30,586 bases of DNA from a virus: positions 1 to 30,586 of the IMG/VR virus record IMGVR_UViG_3300045936_000227; one strand, 5' to 3'. The notes beneath the pieces were generated by a model. The model saw only the letters and a program-made list of their open reading frames with translations. It was not told the DNA's origin and ran no database searches. A program made the translations under genes and the position numbers. Below, one piece after another: positions 1 to 5,311 of the stretch (position 1 is the stretch's first letter; every line of letters starts with the position of its first letter).

Positions 1-269
1 CGCACCGACTTGACGGTGGTCGTGCGCGGCTCCCAGACCGTGCGCGTGGTGCCCTTCGTCTTGCCGGCCACCTTCACCGGCACCGTCTGATGCTCGGTGA
101 ACCAGAGCGCCGCGTCGTCGCTCACCCGCTGCCGATCCGGGCGGGCCGTGCACACCCGGCGCAGGACCTCCTCCGGCACGAACACCGAGCAGACGATCAG
201 CAGCGAGCGGTCGTCGTGGAGGATCTGGAAGTCGCACACCGGCGTGTCGTCCACCGGAATGATCGTCAC
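1..269 (-). CDS. hypothetical phage protein, C-terminus cut by window edge
   Basis: Reading leftward from a GTG at 269, the frame stays open to base 1, giving at least 89 residues beginning MTIIPVDDTPVCDFQ. The GTG overlaps the TGA of the upstream gene in a GTGA tetranucleotide, the junction type used repeatedly in this operon, which supports the start. The visible part is mixed alpha/beta in character, with no membrane segment. It contains the segment DDAALWFTEHQTVPVKVAGK and later a Thr-rich stretch. I do not recognise a family. Position downstream of an ERF recombinase suggests an early or DNA-metabolism role, but that is only inference from context. Confidence 0.6.
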   Translation of the reverse strand, partial: MTIIPVDDTPVCDFQILHDDRSLLIVCSVFVPEEVLRRVCTARPDRQRVSDDAALWFTEHQTVPVKVAGKTKGTTRTVWEPRTTTVKSV

Positions 270-682
270 GCGCGCCCCTCCGTCTCGATGACCTCTCCGA
301 AGATCGTGCCCTTGAACCGATGGATCACCGCGAGGCTCTGCTGCGTCTGCGGCGACACGGTGCGCGCCTCGGGATGCTGCGCCAGGTAGGCCGCCAGCTC
401 GGCCGCCGAGACGTCCGGCGGCTTGCACCGCGGGCACCGGCACGCCCGGTAGCGCCGCTGGTAGAGCGCGCCGAGCCGCCGCTCGTCGAGGATGCGCTGC
501 ACGCTCTCGCGGAGCAGCGTGCGGAACACCGTGCGCCGCTGCTCGCGCGTGGCCAGGCGGCGCTCCAGCCGCGCGTGCTCGGCGAGCCGCCAGACGAGGT
601 AGGCGTCGCGGTCGCCTTCGCCCCAGTCTTCGGGATGCGCGGCCTCGATCCCGCGGGCGCGACACCACTCCTCGCGGGTCAC
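266..682 (-). CDS. hypothetical protein with a C-x-C-x2-C cluster
   Basis: 138 residues, GTG start at 682 overlapping the stop of the ERF gene (GTGA). The N-terminal half is highly charged and predicted helical (many Arg/Glu, e.g. RLERRLATREQRRTVFR). The middle has the cysteine cluster CRCPRCKPP around residues 80-88, which could be part of a small metal site, although only three cysteines are close together. The C-terminal part ends in the segment HRFKGTIFGEVIETEGRA. No family is recognised. It is translationally coupled behind the recombinase and ahead of the edge-truncated gene, so it is probably co-expressed in the early operon. Confidence 0.6.
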   Translation of the reverse strand: MTREEWCRARGIEAAHPEDWGEGDRDAYLVWRLAEHARLERRLATREQRRTVFRTLLRESVQRILDERRLGALYQRRYRACRCPRCKPPDVSAAELAAYLAQHPEARTVSPQTQQSLAVIHRFKGTIFGEVIETEGRA

Positions 683-1422
683 GGCTTCGCCTGCGTCGCC
701 CGGCGTTCCTGCAAGGCGAGCGACTCCGCCAGCGGCCGGAGCTTGTCGAGCGGCACCTTGCGCAGGTCGTGCGGGCTATAGCCGCGGCCGACGTGGGTCT
801 CCCACATCGCGTCCTTGGCGCCCTGGCCCAGGTTCAGCGCTCGCGTGAGGTTGAGGATCGTCTCGATCACCTGGTCGAGCTCGGACGGCGCGCCGTCGTC
901 GTCGCCCTCATCGAGATCGACGAGCGGGATCTCGTTGCCCGAGTCGTCGACGAGCACGCCGCTCGCCTTCGGGGCCTCGCGCGGCACCGAGCGCTTCTCC
1001 TCGCGGGTGGCCCGCTTCGGCGGCGTGAGCGAATTGCCGTCGTCGTCCTCCTCGTGGGCCATGACACAGCCGAGCGCGCCGAGGCTGATCTTCCGGCCGT
1101 AGGTCACCGCGGCCGCGATGCTGTGGGCATCGGGCTTGGGCACGGGAATGAACGTCGGATCACTCTCGATCCACTGCCCGTCCTTGCCGAACCGCGTGCT
1201 CACCCCGATGCCCACGCTGCCGGCGAGCTCCAGGAACGCCACGTTCTGCGCGACGCTCACGCCCTGCTCGGCCAGGCACCGCACGGCCGGGTCGTAGGCG
1301 TAGAGCGTGGTGTAGCCCGAGCCGAACCGCGGGTTCACGGCGTCCTTGACGAGCGGCGGGACGAGCAGGCGCGCCTTGGCCATGGCCGCGTCGATCAGGT
1401 CCGTCTGCGGACTGGTCTTCAC
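679..1422 (-). CDS. erf: ERF-family single-strand annealing recombinase
   Basis: This is a phage recombination protein of the ERF family, which binds single-stranded DNA and anneals complementary strands during phage recombination and genome circularisation. Family hallmarks are visible: an N-terminal helical segment ending in NPRFGSGYTTLYAY (about residues 30-43), the central beta region, the block TYGRKISLGALG (about 107-118) and the acidic signature EEDDDGN (about 124-130). The C-terminal half is linker-like and acidic, followed by a short helical tail, a layout common in this family. I chose the GTG at 1422 because it forms a GTGA overlap with the preceding small frame; GTG codons at 1431 and 1437 are alternatives. 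About 247 residues, a normal length. No partner exonuclease or SSB is seen in the window. Confidence 0.85.
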   Translation of the reverse strand: MKTSPQTDLIDAAMAKARLLVPPLVKDAVNPRFGSGYTTLYAYDPAVRCLAEQGVSVAQNVAFLELAGSVGIGVSTRFGKDGQWIESDPTFIPVPKPDAHSIAAAVTYGRKISLGALGCVMAHEEDDDGNSLTPPKRATREEKRSVPREAPKASGVLVDDSGNEIPLVDLDEGDDDGAPSELDQVIETILNLTRALNLGQGAKDAMWETHVGRGYSPHDLRKVPLDKLRPLAESLALQERRATQAKP

Positions 1423-1517
1423 CGCCGCCACCGCCACCGGAACCAGGCCCAGGTCGACGAGCGCGCGAGCACCGTCAGGGCCAGGTACACGGAGGGGATC
1501 TCGCAGCGCCGCGTCAT
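1419..1517 (-). CDS. very small hypothetical protein (32 aa)
   Basis: A 32-residue frame beginning MTRRCEIPSVYLALTVLARS and ending in an Arg/Trp-rich tail. Its ATG overlaps the stop of the upstream 58-residue membrane gene in ATGA, and its stop overlaps the chosen ERF start in GTGA. These two precise junctions are the main evidence that it is translated. Without it, the ERF gene would start after a gap of about 75-90 bases with no convincing ribosome binding site. The peptide has a short hydrophobic core and a strongly basic C-terminus. It may serve only as a coupling cistron. Function unknown; the composition could also be that of a chance frame. Confidence 0.35.
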   Translation of the reverse strand: MTRRCEIPSVYLALTVLARSSTWAWFRWRWRR

Positions 1518-1690
1518 CGCGACCGCCACGGGCGCGACCTCAGCCGGTCGAGCTCGTCCTCGGCGTCGTCGAGGTCGTTGCGCCAGAGCAGACACACCCA
1601 GACGAACAGGACGGCCGCGCAGGCCAGCCACAGCACCCCCACCGCTCTGAGCACGCCCCAGGTCACCGTCATGCCGTCGCAGTAGTCCAT
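1514..1690 (-). CDS. small single-span membrane protein (58 aa)
   Basis: A 58-residue frame starting MDYCDGMTVTWGVLRAVG, with one clear membrane segment at about residues 14-36 (VLWLACAAVLFVWVCLLW at its centre). A short charged helical tail follows (DDAEDELDRLRSR). The ATG shares one base with the stop of the upstream gene (TGATG), and its own stop overlaps the next frame (ATGA). It was found by reading the strand directly, because it is under 60 residues. Small membrane proteins in phage early operons are common and varied; there is no motif to assign a role. It could be a host-takeover, superinfection-related or lysis-related protein, none of which the sequence decides. Confidence 0.65.
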   Translation of the reverse strand: MDYCDGMTVTWGVLRAVGVLWLACAAVLFVWVCLLWRNDLDDAEDELDRLRSRPWRSR

Positions 1691-2028
1691 CAGCGTCCTC
1701 GCTTGCGGCGTGGGGGTTCGCGTCGGAACTCGGCGAGGTAGGCGTCGCGGAAGCCGCTCTCCGCGATCGCCGCCGCGAGCAGCATCTCGGCCAGCGCGGG
1801 ATCATCGGTGATCCACGGGATCGTGCCGGTCTGGGTGTTGCGCCGCACGACCGACTCGCCCTCGGGCGTCGCGATCACCACGGCCAGCAGGCGCTCCACC
1901 GTGCGCGTGCGCCGCCGCGAGCAGCCGATCGCCGGCTCCTTGCCGCCCAGGCGGCCGAGCTCCGCGAGCTCGTCCCACGGGCTCGTGACCTCGCGGGCCT
2001 TCCAGTCGTCGTAGCTGCGGCGGGCCAT
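1690..2028 (-). CDS. hypothetical phage protein (112 aa)
   Basis: 112 residues starting MARRSYDDWKAREVTSPWDE. The ATG at 2028 shares one base with the upstream stop (TGATG). A longer reading from 2349 is rejected because its first 107 residues are Arg-rich out-of-frame sequence of the preceding gene. The middle contains a basic stretch (CSRRRTRTVERLLAVVIATP), then a helix-rich acidic segment (DDPALAEMLLAAAIAESGF). It ends in a strongly basic tail (PPRRKRGR), suggesting possible nucleic-acid contact. No family is recognised. Located in the same operon as the ERF recombinase. Confidence 0.6.
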   Translation of the reverse strand: MARRSYDDWKAREVTSPWDELAELGRLGGKEPAIGCSRRRTRTVERLLAVVIATPEGESVVRRNTQTGTIPWITDDPALAEMLLAAAIAESGFRDAYLAEFRREPPRRKRGR

Positions 2029-2342
2029 CACGCGGACTCGGGCACGCGCAGCGCGCGGCGGCGATCGAACTCGGCGGCGACGGCATGCACCTCGGCGAAC
2101 GTGCGCGCCGGGTCGTCGTTCCAGTCGAAGATTCGGCCGAGCCCGTAGGTCCCGCCGAGCCCGATGATGTCGCGGAGCAGCGTGATGTCCTCGCCGGGCA
2201 GGCACTCCTCGCCGCGAGCGTCCGGAGGCTTGCCGGTCAGCGCCTCGCGCACCGCGAGATAGAGACACGTCTGCCCCGTGAACCGCAGCGGGCCGCCTCG
2301 CCACCATTGTTCGGGCCGCGCGAGCAACTCCGCTACCTTCAT
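2028..2342 (-). CDS. DUF6197-like protein, first gene of leftward early operon
   Basis: 104 residues starting MKVAELLARPEQWWRGG. The overall pattern (LL..P..W..G, CL..A, a helix-rich centre, then WNDDPARTFAEVHAV near residues 73-87) resembles the small phage and actinobacterial proteins grouped as DUF6197, whose function is unknown. Assignment is by recall of the pattern, not by search. The start is well defined: the sense strand has GAGGAGGT seven bases before the ATG, one of the strongest ribosome binding sites in the window. It is followed by a chain of overlapping genes that includes the ERF recombinase. It therefore marks the head of the early transcript. Confidence 0.6.
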   Translation of the reverse strand: MKVAELLARPEQWWRGGPLRFTGQTCLYLAVREALTGKPPDARGEECLPGEDITLLRDIIGLGGTYGLGRIFDWNDDPARTFAEVHAVAAEFDRRRALRVPESA

Positions 2343-2420
2343 GTCGCACCTCCTCGGCAGAGTCAGGAGGGTGGCGCCCAGGAGCAGGCAGACCGCGACA
2401 CCGAACCGAAACGCTTTGAA

Positions 2421-2449
2421 TTGCGCCGGCTAGCCGTGCGCGCTATCCT
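2421..2449 (+). promoter_or_regulatory. candidate sigma70-type promoter for the rightward gene
   Basis: TTGCGC at 2421-2426 and TATCCT at 2444-2449 are separated by 17 bases, the optimal spacing for a housekeeping promoter. Each hexamer matches consensus at four of six positions. Start of transcription would be near 2456, leaving a leader of about 185 bases before the preferred ATG at 2642. No experimental support; in GC-rich DNA such matches are uncommon but not rare. Confidence 0.35.
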
Positions 2450-2454
2450 GTCGT

Positions 2455-2472
2455 GCTGAGCGCGGCTGAGCG
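2455..2472 (+). repeat. tandem GCTGAGCG direct repeats at candidate start site
   Basis: The octamer GCTGAGCG occurs at 2455-2462 and again at 2465-2472, a period of ten bases, close to one helical turn. The pair sits just downstream of the candidate -10 element. That is where a repressor or autoregulator would block initiation. Two copies only; could be coincidental. Confidence 0.35.
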
Positions 2473-2641
2473 AACCCTGTGCCCGTGACTCTCGCCCCGA
2501 AAGGTGAACCCAAGAGCATGGGCTGTCAAGGAAGATCGAAAGGAACCACAATCCCAGATGAAATCAGGGGGGTCCCGGCCTACCTATAGTGGTTTGAGCA
2601 AAGTTTCACGACGTACCGCCGAACGTCCGACCTCGGAGCGC

Positions 2642-3160
2642 ATGTCTGCCCGCGAGTTTCAGGGCCTCCTCGGATGGACCCAACTCGAATACAATCAATG
2701 GCTTACGGCGAAGGGATACGGCACGCGCTCGAACTACAAGCGGCGCGGCATCCCGGCGGCCATCGCGGTCAATGATCTCTTGAAGTATTATCGCGAGGGT
2801 GAACGCGCACTTACCGAGGCGGTGGCCGCCGGACGCGAAAGCGCCTTCTTCTCAGGTAGTGATTTGGGGGGCCTGCTGGCCAGGCTGCGACGCATGAGTC
2901 GCCTCCCCGACGCTGCCCTGGCGGTCCTACTGGAGCTCGCCTACGAGCTCTGGGAAATCCAGGTCTCCGATCCCGAGCGCTACCGCACCGTGCTTGCCCA
3001 CATCAAAGATGTCCGCCAACTCCTCGGGCTCGAACCGCTGGCCCCGAAGATCCGCGTCGGCGAGATCCGCACGAAAATCAGGCGGGCGCGCCGTGCCCTC
3101 CGCACGCCCGCGGCGCTCCCGCCGTCGCCACCCCCGGCGCCGCCGCCGGCCACCGGCTAG
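2642..3160 (+). CDS. rightward hypothetical protein, possible DNA-binding regulator
   Basis: The only plus-strand gene, 172 residues from the ATG at 2642 (MSAREFQGLLGWTQLEYNQW). Its N-terminal 45 residues have the size and helical pattern of a compact helix-turn-helix domain. A helical central part follows (about 55-130, including LLARLRRMSRLPDAALAVLL). It then has a basic segment (KIRRARRALRT) and a Pro/Ala-rich tail. Earlier in-frame starts at 2504 and 2558 are possible, but codon use before 2642 looks non-coding; a GGAG lies only three bases upstream of the chosen ATG. Its stop shares a CTAG with the stop of the converging membrane gene. Lone divergent position next to the early operon suggests a regulator, but no family is recognised. 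Confidence 0.55.
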   Translation: MSAREFQGLLGWTQLEYNQWLTAKGYGTRSNYKRRGIPAAIAVNDLLKYYREGERALTEAVAAGRESAFFSGSDLGGLLARLRRMSRLPDAALAVLLELAYELWEIQVSDPERYRTVLAHIKDVRQLLGLEPLAPKIRVGEIRTKIRRARRALRTPAALPPSPPPAPPPATG

Positions 3161-3387
3161 AGTTTCGGGAGCGCGAACCAGCCGCCCGGCATACTGCCCG
3201 TCAGCACCGCGACCAGCACCAGCAGCATCAACAGGCCGACGATGGCCCAGACGCTCCAGGCGATCCAGGATTTCGGTGGCTCGGGCAACGGCGAGCTCGC
3301 GACGACCCAGGACAGGATCGCGCCGGCCAGGCCGAGCACGAGTAACACGACCACGACCTTGATCAACAACAGCAGGACCGCGACCAT
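3157..3387 (-). CDS. small two-span membrane protein, holin candidate
   Basis: 76 residues from the ATG at 3387, preceded by GGGGAGGGG as a ribosome binding site and sharing one base with the upstream stop (TGATG). An extended start at 3432 is rejected because it would read an Arg/His-rich out-of-frame leader. There are two hydrophobic segments, about residues 1-29 and 42-62, joined by the polar loop PLPEPPKSW. Two-span proteins of this size at the end of a late operon are often holins, which permeabilise the membrane at lysis. No adjacent endolysin is visible, so the holin label is only a candidate. It converges on the plus-strand gene. Confidence 0.6.
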   Translation of the reverse strand: MVAVLLLLIKVVVVLLVLGLAGAILSWVVASSPLPEPPKSWIAWSVWAIVGLLMLLVLVAVLTGSMPGGWFALPKL

Positions 3388-3500
3388 CAGTCCCCTCCCC
3401 GCATGACGATGCGAGCGGCGTCGCTCTCGCATCGAAACGCCACGCCGAGCAGCAGCGCGACCATCAGGCCCGCGAGCACCAGCAGCGTCGCCCGCGTCAT
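3387..3500 (-). CDS. very small single-span membrane protein (37 aa)
   Basis: 37 residues beginning MTRATLLVLAGLMVALLLGV, one N-terminal membrane helix and a short polar tail (RCESDAARIVMRGGD). Its ATG overlaps the stop of the large upstream virion gene as ATGA, and its stop overlaps the next gene as TGATG. Both junctions fit the rest of the operon and argue for translation. A cysteine follows the helix, but the preceding residues do not make a proper lipobox, so it is not called a lipoprotein. It may work with the neighbouring two-span protein in lysis; this is inferred from location only. Confidence 0.6.
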   Translation of the reverse strand: MTRATLLVLAGLMVALLLGVAFRCESDAARIVMRGGD

Positions 3501-5311
3501 TTCTTCTTCTTCGCCTTCTCGTCCCGCGCGCGCTGCTGCGCCGCGGCGCCGCTGCGCAGCACGTGCTCGCCCAGGTAGCCGAGGCCCTTCGGAACTTTGG
3601 TGATCACGTTCGCGGTCGGCTCCACCCAGGCCGGCGCCGTCAGCGGTTCGAGCTTGCCGACGTACTTGGTCCCGAGGTTCGGCAGCCCGATCGCCGAGAG
3701 CACCGAGCGCTTGAGATTGCCGGAGCCGGTGTTCGTGCCCGCGACGGTCTGCCGCAGCGGGTCGAGGAGCTCGCCGCCGCCCGTCGCCGGCTTGTCGGCG
3801 CCCATCGGCTTTTCGCCACGGAACAGCGCCTGCTGGAACTTCTCGAAGTCCTTCTCGCCGAGGGCGCGCTGCAGCTTCGCCGCGCGCTCGGGATCGGTCG
3901 AGATCATCAGCTGCAGCTTGCGCATGTTCAGCATGCCATCCTGGTCGAGGACCTTCGAGTCGCGTAGGAAGTCGTACAGCACGCGCCCCTTGCGGTAGTC
4001 CGTCTGACCGGCCTCCCACAACTCGCGGGCGAGGTTGTCGGCGCCGTGCTTCGGTTCCCAGCGCGGCCGCGCCATCGCGTTCCGGGCGGCGACGTCGACC
4101 CCGGTCTCCGCGGCCTCGATGCCCTCGCTGATCTCGCGCCGCACCTTCGCGTAGAGCCGGGCCGGGTCCTGGTTGCCGTAGCGCGGATCGAGAACTTTCT
4201 TGCCGCGCATGGCGTCGCCGATGTCGGACAGCACGGCGTTCGCTTCCTTCACGGTCATCACCGCCGGCTTGCCGTTCTCGCCGAGCGACGGGATCGCGAT
4301 CTGCCCCGCCCCGAGCTTCACGTCGTAGGGCGGATTGAATCCGGCCCCAGGGCTGGCCTCGGTGCCGGGCAGGTTGCCGGGCAGTCGGTTCTCGACCACC
4401 CCTGCGACGCGCTCCTTCTCGGCGTTCATGCGCGGCAGCCCCGGCCCGCTGGTGTCCTTCGTGGCCTCGCGCCAGACGAGCTTCTGGACGTCCTCCGGCG
4501 TCTCGGCGCCGCGCAGCGACGGGTTGATCTCCCCGACCGCGCCCATCACCCGCCGGGTGTCGGCCTCGTTCACCCGCTTCTTGCCGCCGGGGCCGACGCG
4601 CAGCAGCCACTGCGTGACCTTCGGCGCCGCCGCCATCAGGGCCTCGCTCGGCCCCTGCGTCGCCAGGGCCTGGCCGGCACCGGCACCGCGCGGCTCGCCT
4701 GTGAGCTCGCCGGTCACCTCGCCCGCGGTCGCCCCGACCAGCAGGCGCGCGAGCGCCGGGTAGTTCTCCAGGGCCTCCAGGCCGGCGACCTTGAGGCCCT
4801 GGCGCACGAGGGGCGGCGCGAGCTTCGTCGCCGCCTTGCCGACGCGCACCGCCCGGCCGGCCTGCCCCGTGGCCAGGTCGATCGCCAGCTGGGTCGGCGT
4901 GTTCGGCAGCAGCGCGCGGGGCAGCGCGGGCGCGACCGCTTCGCCCGCACGCTGTCCAGCCTCGGCCTGCGCCTGTTTCACGGCCGGATCGTTCATGCCC
5001 GGCGTCAGCTTGAGCGTCGGGTTCGGCTCGTACTGTCCGGCGATCACGTTGGCGCCGGCGGCGGCGCCGGTGCCGATCGCGCGGCTCACGGCCTCGTGCG
5101 CCTGCGAGTAGTAGCTCGGCGGCTCCGGCTGCGGTCCCGCCGTCTTGGGGCTCACGTACTCGCGGTTGGGCGGGACCTGCGGCGGCGGGCCGGCCGTCGC
5201 CGTCGAGATCGAGGAACTCGACTCCACGCCCTTCAGGGCCTTGGCGACATCGGCGTCGGTGAAGTCGTCCGGAAACTGGTGCCGCGTGCCCTGGTACTCG
5301 ATCTCTCTCAT
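3497..5311 (-). CDS. large virion-associated protein (internal/ejection candidate)
   Basis: 604 residues. The N-terminus MREIEYQGTRHQFPDDFTDA, continuing into VAKAL, matches the short motif (x-FPDDxTDxxVxKAL) seen at the front of many phage virion proteins, especially internal or ejected ones. A Pro/Ser-rich linker (about 30-70) follows. Next are Ala/Gly-rich helical segments (about 75-230) and a long polar helical region (to about 510). The end is a lysine-rich tail (EKAKKKK). No peptidase or transglycosylase signature is found. The ATG overlaps the preceding stop (ATGA). Late position, size and low-complexity helical makeup suggest a protein packaged in the head and delivered with the DNA, but this is inference. 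Confidence 0.6.
   Translation of the reverse strand: MREIEYQGTRHQFPDDFTDADVAKALKGVESSSSISTATAGPPPQVPPNREYVSPKTAGPQPEPPSYYSQAHEAVSRAIGTGAAAGANVIAGQYEPNPTLKLTPGMNDPAVKQAQAEAGQRAGEAVAPALPRALLPNTPTQLAIDLATGQAGRAVRVGKAATKLAPPLVRQGLKVAGLEALENYPALARLLVGATAGEVTGELTGEPRGAGAGQALATQGPSEALMAAAPKVTQWLLRVGPGGKKRVNEADTRRVMGAVGEINPSLRGAETPEDVQKLVWREATKDTSGPGLPRMNAEKERVAGVVENRLPGNLPGTEASPGAGFNPPYDVKLGAGQIAIPSLGENGKPAVMTVKEANAVLSDIGDAMRGKKVLDPRYGNQDPARLYAKVRREISEGIEAAETGVDVAARNAMARPRWEPKHGADNLARELWEAGQTDYRKGRVLYDFLRDSKVLDQDGMLNMRKLQLMISTDPERAAKLQRALGEKDFEKFQQALFRGEKPMGADKPATGGGELLDPLRQTVAGTNTGSGNLKRSVLSAIGLPNLGTKYVGKLEPLTAPAWVEPTANVITKVPKGLGYLGEHVLRSGAAAQQRARDEKAKKKK

Larger units (their letters stand above)
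2343..2641. promoter_or_regulatory. divergent control region, lower GC, non-coding
   Basis: About 300 bases between the leftward early operon and the only rightward gene. Base composition is visibly less GC-rich than the flanks, and the codon pattern of the frames crossing it is unlike the genes (many A/T third positions). It is therefore read as non-coding, although a GTG at 2504 and an ATG at 2558 are open in frame with the rightward gene. It contains a strong leftward ribosome binding site at its left end, a candidate rightward promoter at 2421-2449, tandem GCTGAGCG repeats at 2455-2472, and a short TTTG-AG-CAAA inverted repeat near 2593-2602. The layout resembles a phage repressor/early-promoter switch. 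Confidence 0.5.

Noticed and set aside
773-780. Palindrome GCTATAGC considered as a second phage-promoter-like site.
   Set aside because: It lies inside the ERF coding region and lacks the CACTATAGG context seen near 2585.
2343-2414. Hydrophobic in-frame stretch directly upstream of the ATG at 2342, suggestive of a signal peptide.
   Set aside because: There is no ATG, GTG or TTG before an in-frame stop, and the strong ribosome binding site positions the start at 2342.
2363-2551. 62-residue leftward frame in the control region.
   Set aside because: No ribosome binding site, composition unlike the other genes, and it would fill the region holding promoter-like elements.
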